The translations under genes were made by a program, and so were the position numbers. The notes under the pieces are model-generated. The model was not told where the DNA came from. It did not search any database and was given only the letters and a program-made list of their open reading frames with translations. Below, one piece after another: positions 1 to 6,457 of a stretch of DNA of 8,834 bases. Every line of letters begins with the position of its first letter. The first letter of the stretch is position 1. Source of the stretch: Chitinophagaceae bacterium (GTDB lineage: Bacteria; Bacteroidota; Bacteroidia; Chitinophagales; Chitinophagaceae); NCBI GenBank assembly GCA_017989935.1, contig JAGNOY010000064.1:1-8834 (forward strand), given 5' to 3'.

Positions 1-1067
1 TTAGCGGAATTATCAGCTCTAACAACGTATTGCCTATTTTGGAGTCATTTTTATTTGTTTTGCAAAAAAATGAATTAACCATAGTAAGCACTGACCTTGA
101 AACCATGATGAAAGTGCATGTAGATGTACAATCTAATGAAGAAGGCAGTTTGTGTATTCAAGCTAAAGTACTTTTAGATTATTTGAAAAATTTACCTGAG
201 CAGCCAATTACTTTTGATATTCATGAGGCAGATTTCGGAATTGATATCACCAGTGAGCAAGGTAAGTATAAAATTGTAGGTGAAGATTCGAAATCTTATC
301 CAACAGAGCCGAAACCAACAGACACTTCTACCGTTACAATGTCTGCAGCTGAATTAGGAGATGGCATTGCCAAAACAATGATTGCTGTAAGTAATGATGA
401 TTTAAGGCCTGCAATGAGCGGCGTATTTTTTGAGTTAAGTCAAAATAATTTGACCTTAGTGGCTACGGATGCACATAGATTAGTTCGTTGCATCAAAACA
501 GATGTGAGTTGTCAAACTGATGATAAATTTATTGTGCCTAAAAAGGCTTTAATTCAATTAAAGAATAATTTAAATACCTCTACTGAAGTAACGATTTCGT
601 TTAATTCAAATCATCTTTTTGTAGAAGGTGAAAATATTCATTTAAGTTGTAGATTAATTGATGCTAAGTTTCCTGATTACAAAGTGGTGATCCCAGCAGA
701 TAATCCGTATAAATTAATTATCAATAAAAATGAATTTGTAAGTGCATTAAGACGTGTAAGTGTATTTGCCAACAAAACAACCAATCAAGTGGTGTTAGAC
801 ATTGTTGGAAATAGTTTACACTTATATGCTCAAGATGTTGATTTTTCTTTCGAAGGAAATGAGCAGTTGGCTTGCCAATATACAGGCGAAGACATGAAAA
901 TTGCTTTTAATGCACGCTTGTTGCTTGAGCTTATTTTAGTGCTTGAGGGAGAAGAAGTTCTCTTTGAATTAAGTACACCAACACGCGCAGGATTAGTAAA
1001 ACCAACAGAGAAGAAAGAAAATGAAGATTTGTTGATGCTGTTGATGCCTTTGATGATAGGTGCTTAA
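1..1067 (+). CDS. dnaN: DNA polymerase III beta subunit (sliding clamp), 5'-truncated by window edge
   Basis: Encodes the ring-shaped beta clamp that tethers DNA polymerase III to DNA and serves as a docking platform for replication and repair proteins. The frame is open from base 3 (bases 1-2 finish the preceding codon) and gives 354 residues to a TAA stop. It begins SGIISSNNVLPILESFLF, which matches the clamp's early conserved region, so about 17 N-terminal residues lie outside the window; the TTG at base 30 is internal and not the start. Other clamp signatures are LRPAMSGVFFEL and VATDAHRLVR in the middle domain, DAKFPDYKVVIP at the second domain boundary, and the C-terminal LLMLLMPLMIGA, equivalent to the usual VMPM-type end that lines the partner-binding pocket. 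Three-domain length is normal. It converges on the flavin reductase gene; no dnaA is visible, as is common in Bacteroidetes where the two are often unlinked. Confidence 0.96.
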   Translation, partial: SGIISSNNVLPILESFLFVLQKNELTIVSTDLETMMKVHVDVQSNEEGSLCIQAKVLLDYLKNLPEQPITFDIHEADFGIDITSEQGKYKIVGEDSKSYPTEPKPTDTSTVTMSAAELGDGIAKTMIAVSNDDLRPAMSGVFFELSQNNLTLVATDAHRLVRCIKTDVSCQTDDKFIVPKKALIQLKNNLNTSTEVTISFNSNHLFVEGENIHLSCRLIDAKFPDYKVVIPADNPYKLIINKNEFVSALRRVSVFANKTTNQVVLDIVGNSLHLYAQDVDFSFEGNEQLACQYTGEDMKIAFNARLLLELILVLEGEEVLFELSTPTRAGLVKPTEKKENEDLLMLLMPLMIGA

Positions 1068-1365
1068 TTGGCGACTGCTGTTTAATGCGAAAACAATTGA
1101 TTTTAGGAAGTTTGAAGGAAATTTAATATCATTTAGTGCAAGGTATACTGCTATGTATGTTCGAAAAGCTATTATAGAATTTTCGTTATTTCATTTTTCA
1201 CCCGAATCTTCAACTTCTGCATCATTGTCCAAAGGATATACTAATCAAAAATTCCTTAGAAGCTTTCTTAAATTTGAAGTGCTGGTGAGATAATCAGCAG
1301 ACCCTAACTAATTGAATAAGAATATAAAAATCTCCATGGACTTTTAATTGACTAATTTGAAGGTA
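1068..1365. other. Gene-free convergent gap between dnaN and the flavin reductase gene
   Basis: About 300 bases between two converging stop codons. I see no convincing gene, tRNA, repeat copy or promoter box. A 77-codon frame starting with GTG at 1060 runs through it but overlaps the dnaN end, has no family resemblance and no start signal. No strong hairpin followed by a T run is visible on either strand, although terminators for both flanking genes would be expected here. An 8-base palindrome TCCATGGA near 1332 is the only small symmetry. Confidence 0.6.
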
Positions 1366-2199
1366 TTACGCCCGTAAAAGCACCTGCCAAGCTTCGTCTA
1401 TCTTGCCTTCAGCCAATAAATTTTTTGCATCTGTATGCGGATCAATGCTAGGCATATACACAAAAGTATGATCAATAAGCGGCAAAGAACTGATGTTTGC
1501 AAGTTGTCCTAAATCATTGCCGCTAAGTATAGAGCTTGATTTGATGTGTTCCGGTAATGCATCGAAACCCATGCCTAAATTCAGATTAGGCTTAGGGACT
1601 GTAAATACAGCATCGCCACTTGCGCGACAATAATAATCGCCTCCCATGCGCGCAACTAAATCAATTTTGTGCGGATCAATTTGTTGCTGATCATTGAGTA
1701 CTTCATCGTTGATATGCACCATCATCACTTCGCAAATAATTAAATTTCCTGCACCACCTTCGCTGCCTGTTTCTTTGACTTCTAAAACTTTGCATTCAAA
1801 TTGAACGGGAGATTCCTTCACCCTAAAGGGGTTCACTAATTCTGAAGCCAGAGGAGTAAGTCCAGCCTTTTCAAATTCACTCACACCTGCACCATATTCG
1901 CAACTGCTCAAACTCATTTGTTGCACAATAGCATAATTCACAACATTGATTACTACTTCTTTAGTAGCTAGTGCATTTTGCAAGGTGTGCTTGATGGTAT
2001 TATCACGTACACGTCGTGCAGGAGAAAAAATTAAGATAGGAGGCTTACTCCCAAACACATTAAAGAAGCTAAAAGGAGAAAGATTCGGATGCCCTTCTTC
2101 ATCTATGGTAGAGGCAAAGCAAATTGGTCTTGGTGCAATGGCGCCTAAGAGATAAGCATGAAACTGAGCTGTTTTTAATTCGGCAGGTGTAAACTTCAT
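1366..2199 (-). CDS. Flavin reductase-like (FMN-binding split-barrel) protein
   Basis: A 277-residue cytoplasmic protein of the flavin reductase-like domain family, whose members bind FMN/FAD in a split beta-barrel and reduce flavin with NAD(P)H or act as other flavoenzymes. The family signature is clear in residues 23-54: PRPICFAST, then NLSPFSFFNVF and KPP, the usual flavin-contacting strand-loop region. VINVVNYAIVQQM (83-95) and VARMGGDYYCR (182-192) also fit the family. The start is ATG at 2199-2197, 30 bases after the fumarylacetoacetate hydrolase stop, so the two are almost certainly co-transcribed from the promoter at 3272-3279. In Bacteroidetes this family often sits with tyrosine/homogentisate degradation genes (established association as I recall it), which suggests an auxiliary role in aromatic catabolism. 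The actual substrate is not shown by the sequence. The protein is complete and unbroken. Confidence 0.87.
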   Translation of the reverse strand: MKFTPAELKTAQFHAYLLGAIAPRPICFASTIDEEGHPNLSPFSFFNVFGSKPPILIFSPARRVRDNTIKHTLQNALATKEVVINVVNYAIVQQMSLSSCEYGAGVSEFEKAGLTPLASELVNPFRVKESPVQFECKVLEVKETGSEGGAGNLIICEVMMVHINDEVLNDQQQIDPHKIDLVARMGGDYYCRASGDAVFTVPKPNLNLGMGFDALPEHIKSSSILSGNDLGQLANISSLPLIDHTFVYMPSIDPHTDAKNLLAEGKIDEAWQVLLRA

Positions 2200-2229
2200 A
2201 ATTTAGTTGAATAACAAGAATGAATGTGT

Positions 2230-3228
2230 TTATTTTTTCAAGGCAAGGATAGAAAAGTCTGAAGGATCAGCCACAATAGTATTCGACAACAACCCAAGTT
2301 GATCAATTTCCATTTCTACGACATCGCCTGCTTGCAACCATTGTACTTTATAATTCGGATCGTTCAATAAGCCTGTGCCATTTAGTTCAAGAAAGCAACC
2401 TGTGCCTACAGTGCCACTTCCAATCACATCGCCTGGCATGATATCTACTCCATAAGCACAACGTTCAAGGATTTCTGCAAAGGTCCAATCCATTTGATCT
2501 ACATTGCCTGAACTTACTTCGATGCCATTGACTGTGCAACGCATCTTTAGGTTATAGCTATTGCCCACATGATTGGGTTTGCAAGCAACTTTATAAGGTT
2601 CTAATTCATCTGGCGTAACCAACATCGGTCCTATGACTGTGCTAAAATCTTTTCCTTTAGCAGGACCTAAATTCAACAACATCTCTTCCATTTGTAAGGT
2701 TCTTGCACTCATATCATTCATGATCATATAGCCTCCAATATAATTGTCTGCTTCTGCAGCTTTGATATTTCTTCCTTTTTTACTCACCACGATAGCCACT
2801 TCAAGTTCGAAATCTAGTTTTTGAAAATGATCAGGCATACAAACAATATCGCCAGGGCCTTGTATTGCTTGATGATTGGTAAAATAAAAAATAGGGTATT
2901 GATCAAATTCTGCAATCATATCTACCTTGCGATTTCGTCTGGCTGCAGCCACATGCTGACGAAATGCATAACCATCTCTACAACTGGCAGGTTCGGGAAC
3001 GGGGGCCAGAATTTGTGCTTGATCATAGGCTATATCAGGTTGGATATTATTTGTATTGATGGTGGCTTCTGCTTCACGAGCTAAGGCCAAATTTGTGTCC
3101 CAATCTTTCAAAAAATCACGCATCGTTGAAGGTAATTTATCTGAAAGTCGATTGGTCGAATATAATTGTCCTTCTAATAAAATGGCTAATTGTTCTTTGC
3201 CAGTATGCAGGTGGGTAACGAGTTTCAT
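2230..3228 (-). CDS. Fumarylacetoacetate hydrolase family protein, probably fumarylacetoacetase of tyrosine degradation
   Basis: A 332-residue hydrolase likely to split 4-fumarylacetoacetate to fumarate and acetoacetate, the last step of tyrosine/homogentisate breakdown, in the cytoplasm. By motif comparison with mammalian FAH the key residues are present: metal ligands D85 (CRDGYAFRQH), E141 and E143 (FELEVAIV) and D172 (NDMSARTLQ); the catalytic histidine H92; the lysine of GKDFSTVIGP (K193); and a glutamate in CFLELNG (E281). Keeping His, Lys and Glu as well as the metal ligands favours true C-C hydrolase activity over the decarboxylase/isomerase relatives. Length fits the compact bacterial FAH form (about 330) rather than the roughly 420-residue eukaryotic one. 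The ATG at 3228 is chosen because it opens the conserved MKL start and follows a good promoter. It is the first gene of a two-gene operon with the flavin reductase. The hppD and hmgA genes are not in the window. Confidence 0.9.
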   Translation of the reverse strand: MKLVTHLHTGKEQLAILLEGQLYSTNRLSDKLPSTMRDFLKDWDTNLALAREAEATINTNNIQPDIAYDQAQILAPVPEPASCRDGYAFRQHVAAARRNRKVDMIAEFDQYPIFYFTNHQAIQGPGDIVCMPDHFQKLDFELEVAIVVSKKGRNIKAAEADNYIGGYMIMNDMSARTLQMEEMLLNLGPAKGKDFSTVIGPMLVTPDELEPYKVACKPNHVGNSYNLKMRCTVNGIEVSSGNVDQMDWTFAEILERCAYGVDIMPGDVIGSGTVGTGCFLELNGTGLLNDPNYKVQWLQAGDVVEMEIDQLGLLSNTIVADPSDFSILALKK

Positions 3229-3271
3229 AAGGGTATTTCTTTAAGTAATTTATTATACACGAAGTTGGCTG

Positions 3272-3279
3272 CAAATGTA
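3272..3279 (-). promoter_or_regulatory. Bacteroidetes-type -7 promoter box for the FAH/flavin reductase operon
   Basis: On the minus strand this reads TACATTTG, a perfect match to the Bacteroidetes -7 consensus TAnnTTTG. It lies 43 bases before the ATG at 3228, predicting an A+T-rich leader of roughly 35-40 bases. No convincing -33 element is seen, which is usual because that element is weakly conserved. Confidence 0.6.
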
Positions 3280-3360
3280 AATATCATTTAATGAAGTAAA
3301 TACATTTCATAGAGGAAATGCTAGAGAACTAGACGTCTTATTTTTGGGGGTATTTTATCG

Positions 3361-3491
3361 GGGCGGCAGGCAGGCTATTCGTTGCAAGTCCTCTTCCGAA
3401 TCGGCTATGAAGTTTCCATGAAGAATTTAATTTCATAAAGCCTCTCGGAATGCGGGCTTTCCACTACTATCCTTGCCGCAATACAACCAAG
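3361..3491 (+). repeat. Intergenic structured repeat, copy 1 (long form)
   Basis: A 131-base element noticeably richer in G+C than its surroundings; its reverse complement recurs at 6439-6532. The left arm (3361-3397) matches copy 2 at 33 of 37 positions. The right arm (3450-3486) is identical to copy 2 over 37 bases and then continues with one mismatch to 3491. The middle, 3398-3449, is 52 bases against 15 in copy 2; the extra 37 bases include an A+T-rich, partly symmetric stretch. The ends can pair (GCGGCA with TGCCGC), and AAAGCC (3437-3442) can pair with GGCTTT (3455-3460) around a 12-base loop. Unlike copy 2 it does not run into a hairpin plus T run. Both copies have GAACTAG a short way outside the left arm, which may be chance. 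I do not recognise a named family; no coding sense is apparent. Confidence 0.85.
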
Positions 3492-3529
3492 TGCTGAGTT
3501 TCTAAAAATAGTTGGACTAACAAACGATC

Positions 3530-4948
3530 TTAGTTCTTTTTCTTATAGCGTATCAATATCTCTGCAAAAACCGGATGTCGTGAAATTTCTTTGTCGATAA
3601 AATTCAAGGCAGCCATTTTTTTAGGATTTTCGGCAAGGGCTCTTTCTAGATGAATGATGGCATCTTTGGTTTTGCCTTTAGCAAGTAAGATGGCTGCTTT
3701 ATAAAAAATAAAATCGGTTTTTGGTCCACAATGTTCTATAGCAATGGTAAGTTGAGTGAGGGCTTCATCAAAATAATCAGCGGCATATAATCCTTTTATT
3801 AAGGCTTGCCAAGTAGATTTGATATCGGGCCTTAGTTGAACAGCATTCAGGTAGCAAACCAAGGCTTCTTTTTCGGCGTTCATTTCCATGAGGCAATTTC
3901 CAAGGGCCATGCAATAAGAGGCATTGTTTTTGTTGATATGCAAGGCTACAGAATAAGCTTTGATCGCTTTCTCCCATTGAGCTTCTTTGGTATAGGTTTC
4001 ACCGATTTTAAAAAATATTTGATCGTCTTTCGGATTTAATTGCGAGGCACTACGGTAATAATGACGGGCTTTGGCATATTCTTTTTGCTTTTCCCAACAA
4101 TACCCAATGGCATCTAAAATTACATCTTCGGGTTTGGTAATTGAAAGGTGAACCTCAAGTACTTCAATGGCTTTTTTGTATTGCTTGAGTTGCATATAGG
4201 CATCTCCTTGATTGCGATAAGCGTATTCGAATTTGTCATCAATAGCTAAACAATATTCATACGCATCAATGGCTTTTTCATACAATTTAATGCCTTGATA
4301 AGCCACGCCTAAATTGTACCATGCCATGGCATTAAAAGGAGTTTCCTCAATTAATTCCTGATGTAACTTAATGCTGTCTTCGTGTTTGTTGTTGATTTCG
4401 GCCCAAAAACAAATGCGTAATAAAGCATCTTCGTTGGTTGGCTCGTATTGCAGAATTCTTTTTAAGGTAGAATAAACTTTATCATACTCCTCAAGTTCGT
4501 CATAAATTTCGGATAGTTCAAGCAGAATATCCGTTTTGTCAACACTATCAAAGGCATCTACATGTTTTTCTAAAATATCTACGGCTTCTGAAAAACGATT
4601 TTGTTCGAGAAGGATATCTGATTTCAAAAAAATCGCTTCAATATTGTTTGGATCAATTTCGTCTATTTGATCTAAGACTTTTAAAGCTTGACCATATTTT
4701 TTATGGTCCATCAACCATTCTGCCTTTCGCATAAATAAAGAAGAGGAGAAAGGATATAAGGTAGTTGAAATTTCACAAGCAAGCTGTGTATTTTCATGAT
4801 CGTGATTAGATTCGAAATAGTCTATAAGAAATTCAAAGTCATCTTCGGAGATATTTCCATGGGGTTCGCCCTGTTTAACCTTATTAAATTCGATTAATAA
4901 GTCTTCTATATCACGAAAATCGTCGTCTAAGTAATCGTCGTTAAACAT
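3530..4948 (-). CDS. Tetratricopeptide-repeat (TPR) protein
   Basis: A 472-residue soluble protein made almost entirely of TPR helix pairs, which form a superhelical scaffold for protein-protein contacts. No signal peptide or membrane segment is visible, so it is probably cytoplasmic. A very acidic leader (MFNDDYLDDDFRDIEDLL) is followed by about eleven 34-residue units from near residue 70 to 443. The clearest are AWYNLGVAYQGIKLYEKAIDAY (split here as AWYNLGVAYQ, then LYEKAIDAY, 209-230), AYRNQGDAYMQLKQYKKAI (243-261), KIGETYTKEAQWEKAIKAY (314-332) and YKAAILLAKGKTKDAIIHL (416-434), each with the usual small residues at helix-packing positions and a proline at the unit end. The C-terminus is basic (RYKKKN). 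No enzymatic domain is present and the binding partner cannot be told from sequence. It is transcribed divergently from the membrane-protein gene at 5105. Its 3' end faces repeat copy 1. ATG at 4948 is the natural start. Confidence 0.93.
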   Translation of the reverse strand: MFNDDYLDDDFRDIEDLLIEFNKVKQGEPHGNISEDDFEFLIDYFESNHDHENTQLACEISTTLYPFSSSLFMRKAEWLMDHKKYGQALKVLDQIDEIDPNNIEAIFLKSDILLEQNRFSEAVDILEKHVDAFDSVDKTDILLELSEIYDELEEYDKVYSTLKRILQYEPTNEDALLRICFWAEINNKHEDSIKLHQELIEETPFNAMAWYNLGVAYQGIKLYEKAIDAYEYCLAIDDKFEYAYRNQGDAYMQLKQYKKAIEVLEVHLSITKPEDVILDAIGYCWEKQKEYAKARHYYRSASQLNPKDDQIFFKIGETYTKEAQWEKAIKAYSVALHINKNNASYCMALGNCLMEMNAEKEALVCYLNAVQLRPDIKSTWQALIKGLYAADYFDEALTQLTIAIEHCGPKTDFIFYKAAILLAKGKTKDAIIHLERALAENPKKMAALNFIDKEISRHPVFAEILIRYKKKN

Positions 4949-4969
4949 AACTTTGAGTTTAGCTTGAAG

Positions 4970-4977
4970 TAAAGTTA
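4970..4977 (-). promoter_or_regulatory. Possible -7 box for the TPR gene
   Basis: On the minus strand this reads TAACTTTA, seven of eight positions of a TAnnTTTG box (final G replaced by A), 21 bases before the ATG at 4948. Position and partial match make it the best promoter candidate in front of the TPR gene, but the match is imperfect in A+T-rich DNA. Confidence 0.3.
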
Positions 4978-5026
4978 GCAGAAAGCATGTAAATATAATT
5001 TTTTTTGTTTCCGAGCAATGATTTAT

Positions 5027-5062
5027 TAATCCACAAGTCTGTGGAGATGAAAATGTGGTAAT
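5027..5062. other. Short hairpin and cluster of DnaA-box-like words in the divergent intergenic region
   Basis: CCACA (5031-5035) and TGTGG (5040-5044) form a perfect 5-bp stem with a 4-base loop. TAATCCACA (5027-5035) differs from the DnaA box TTATCCACA at one position; TGTGGAGAT (5040-5048) and TGTGGTAAT (5054-5062) are weaker, opposite-strand matches. An A+T-rich stretch with an eight-to-nine T run lies just to the left. This could be an operator for the divergent promoters, a DnaA-binding patch, or chance. Confidence 0.25.
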
Positions 5063-5078
5063 ACGAAAAAAGTTTAAC

Positions 5079-5086
5079 TACCTTCG
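5079..5086 (+). promoter_or_regulatory. -7 promoter box for the membrane-protein gene
   Basis: TACCTTCG matches TAnnTTTG at all but one position and lies 18 bases before the ATG at 5105, predicting a leader of about a dozen bases. The surrounding CTACCTTCGC resembles the CTACCTTTGC in front of purF at 6610-6619. Confidence 0.5.
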
Positions 5087-5104
5087 CTCTCCAAATAAAA
5101 TAAT

Positions 5105-5566
5105 ATGGAATTCTTAAATCAAATACATGGCATACTTCGTTGGGCAGTTCTTTTATTAGCTGTCATGGCTATTTTAAGAGCTTATTTAGGTATGAAAAAC
5201 AAGTCTGAATTTGAAACAGGTGATCAGAAAACCGGATTATTTTTAATGATTGCTTGTGATGTACAACTTCTTATCGGGTTGATATTGTATATAACTGGTG
5301 CCTGGGGTATCAAAAATATTCAAAATTTAGGCATGGGTGAGGTGATGAAAGATAGCTATGCGCGCTTTTTTGCTGTAGAACATATCACTATGATGATGAT
5401 TGCCATTGCATTGATTCACGTAGGTAGGTCAAAAGCAAAAAAAGCATCAACGGCATTGGCTAGTCATAAAGCGTCCTTTTGGTTTTATTTGATTGGTTTA
5501 ATCATCATGTTGGCTAGTATTCCTTGGCCTTTTAGAAAAGGGTTTGAGGCTTTGGGTTGGATGTGA
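5105..5566 (+). CDS. Four-helix inner-membrane protein, cytochrome b-like in pattern, function unknown
   Basis: A 153-residue integral membrane protein with four predicted transmembrane helices at about residues 8-28, 43-66, 88-107 and 124-141, and a basic stretch (GRSKAKKAS, 107-115) between helices 3 and 4 that should face the cytoplasm. Histidines lie in or next to helices: H8 (QIHGILRW), H93 (AVEHITMMM) and H105 (ALIHVG). The H..LRW start followed by a second helix histidine resembles small Bacteroidetes membrane proteins sometimes labelled cytochrome b, so haem binding is possible but inferred only from the pattern. There is no CXXCH motif. It has its own promoter at 5079-5086 and is divergent from the TPR gene. 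The next gene begins 84 bases later with a separate promoter, so it looks monocistronic. I cannot assign a reaction. Confidence 0.85.
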   Translation: MEFLNQIHGILRWAVLLLAVMAILRAYLGMKNKSEFETGDQKTGLFLMIACDVQLLIGLILYITGAWGIKNIQNLGMGEVMKDSYARFFAVEHITMMMIAIALIHVGRSKAKKASTALASHKASFWFYLIGLIIMLASIPWPFRKGFEALGWM

Positions 5567-5637
5567 CATTAAGGATTTGCATCATTCTTGGTGACCACAA
5601 GAGTTTAAACAGAATCAAATAATTGAAACATTTTCAT

Positions 5638-5645
5638 TAAATTTG
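5638..5645 (+). promoter_or_regulatory. -7 promoter box for the toxin-antitoxin operon
   Basis: TAAATTTG is a perfect TAnnTTTG match ending only 5 bases before the antitoxin ATG at 5651. Transcription would be expected to start at or within a few bases of the start codon, so the mRNA may be leaderless. Confidence 0.5.
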
Positions 5646-5650
5646 ACATC

Positions 5651-5896
5651 ATGAAAGCAGCTGAAATTAATACTACGATTGTTGATGGTTATGTTGGACT
5701 TTTAGATAATTTAAGTACCGATAACAAACTTGACCTTATATCAAAGTTGACAGCTTCAGTTAAGTTGGATTTATCCGAAAAAAAATCTTCTTTCAAAAAG
5801 TCTTTTGGTGCTTTTGACTCAAAAAAAACTGCCGAAGAAATTATTGAAGAAATCCGTAACAGCAGAGTTTTTACAAGACAAATTGAATCTTTTTGA
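5651..5896 (+). CDS. Antitoxin of a VapBC-like toxin-antitoxin pair (family not recognised)
   Basis: An 81-residue protein placed immediately before a PIN-domain toxin, with the stop TGA (5894-5896) overlapping the toxin's TTG start, the usual arrangement for an antitoxin that neutralises its toxin and represses the operon. The sequence is charged and helical: MKAAEINTTIVDGYVGLLDN, then LSTDNKLDLISKLTASVKLDL (21-41 region) ahead of a lysine-rich linker (EKKSSFKKSF) and a C-terminal AEEIIEEIRNSRVF segment. That tail, with hydrophobic residues, arginine and terminal aromatics, looks like the part of VapB proteins that inserts into the toxin. I do not see a clear AbrB, ribbon-helix-helix or Phd motif at the N-terminus, so DNA binding is not established. 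The call rests mainly on context. Confidence 0.75.
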   Translation: MKAAEINTTIVDGYVGLLDNLSTDNKLDLISKLTASVKLDLSEKKSSFKKSFGAFDSKKTAEEIIEEIRNSRVFTRQIESF

Positions 5897-6297
5897 AAAA
5901 ATATCTTATTGACACCAACATTGCCATCTTTTACATGAAAGGCAAGTTTAATCTTGAAGCTAAGTTTGATAAGGTTAGTACGGATAATTACTTCATTTCC
6001 GAAATGACTTTAGCCGAACTCAAATTTGGAATTGAGAAAAGTGAAAAACGAGAAAAGAATAAAAAAGCTTTGGACAATTTTTTGACGGGCGTACAAATAC
6101 TTCCCATCTTCCATTCGTTAGACTTGTATGCAAAAGAAAAGGCAAGGCTGCAAAAAGCAGGAACAGCCATTGACGATTTTGATCTTTTAATTGGTGTAAC
6201 TTCTGTTACCCATAAGTTGATAATGGTTACTAACAACATGAATCATTTCAAACGTATCAGCGGAATTAAATTAGAAGATTGGACGAAAGAGCCATAG
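5893..6297 (+). CDS. PIN-domain ribonuclease toxin, VapC-like
   Basis: A 134-residue PIN-domain protein, full length for a VapC toxin, expected to be a Mg2+/Mn2+-dependent RNase that stops translation when free of its antitoxin. The acidic active-site residues are in place: D7 in YLIDTNIAIFY, E42 in LAELKFG, D97 in DDFDLLIG (with D94 and D95 beside it), and the polar VTNNMNHF motif (112-119) at the fourth position. The start is TTG at 5893, chosen because it opens the canonical MKKYLIDTN sequence and overlaps the antitoxin stop (TTGA), implying coupled translation and lower toxin yield. No ATG in the frame would keep the first catalytic aspartate. The active site looks intact, so the toxin is probably functional. 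The 3' flank holds repeat copy 2. Confidence 0.9.
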   Translation: MKKYLIDTNIAIFYMKGKFNLEAKFDKVSTDNYFISEMTLAELKFGIEKSEKREKNKKALDNFLTGVQILPIFHSLDLYAKEKARLQKAGTAIDDFDLLIGVTSVTHKLIMVTNNMNHFKRISGIKLEDWTKEP

Positions 6298-6341
6298 CAC
6301 TAGTGATCAACATCAGGTTAGTCCTAATGGAGCTTTTGTAC

Positions 6342-6349
6342 TAAATTTG
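6342..6349 (+). promoter_or_regulatory. Orphan TAnnTTTG box downstream of the toxin gene
   Basis: TAAATTTG, a perfect -7 match on the plus strand, lies in the 328-base gap between the toxin and purF with no gene directly behind it. It could start a transcript reading antisense through repeat copy 2 and on toward purF, or be a chance match in A+T-rich DNA. The rest of 6298-6438 contains only a small hairpin (CGACC 6407-6411 with GGTCG 6419-6423) and no gene I can support. Confidence 0.2.
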
Positions 6350-6423
6350 AACATCGGAATTCTATTGGGCATATGTAGTGAATTGAACCTATGTATGTTG
6401 AATACCCGACCATCTCAAGGTCG

Positions 6424-6457
6424 AAAAAAATTGCCGGCCTTGTTTGTATTGCGGCAA
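6424..6457 (-). terminator. Intrinsic terminator-like hairpin at the end of repeat copy 2
   Basis: Read on the minus strand: TTGCCG (6457-6452), a 15-base loop, CGGCAA (6436-6431), then seven Ts (6430-6424). This is a 6-bp G+C-containing stem directly followed by a T run, the form of a rho-independent terminator. No protein-coding gene is transcribed toward it on that strand, so it would end a transcript coming from repeat copy 2. A second hairpin (6407-6423) follows at once. The large loop lowers confidence. Confidence 0.5.

Noticed and set aside
1140..1260. Possible decayed gene tail on the minus strand in the dnaN-flavin reductase gap
   Set aside because: A short acidic frame ends there, but it is under 20 codons after a stop and matches nothing I recognise.
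1060..1293. 77-codon plus-strand frame starting GTG after dnaN
   Set aside because: It overlaps the dnaN stop region, has no recognisable motif, promoter or start signal, and its composition is what translated A+T-rich spacer looks like.
1945..3244. Plus-strand frames opposite the flavin reductase and FAH genes (1946-2155, 2821-3084, 3056-3244)
   Set aside because: They lie antisense to well-supported conserved genes and have no family features.
5587..5610. CTTG/CAAG symmetry and GTTTAAAC palindrome after the membrane-protein gene as a terminator
   Set aside because: Only four pairs around a seven-base loop with no T run behind it on either strand.
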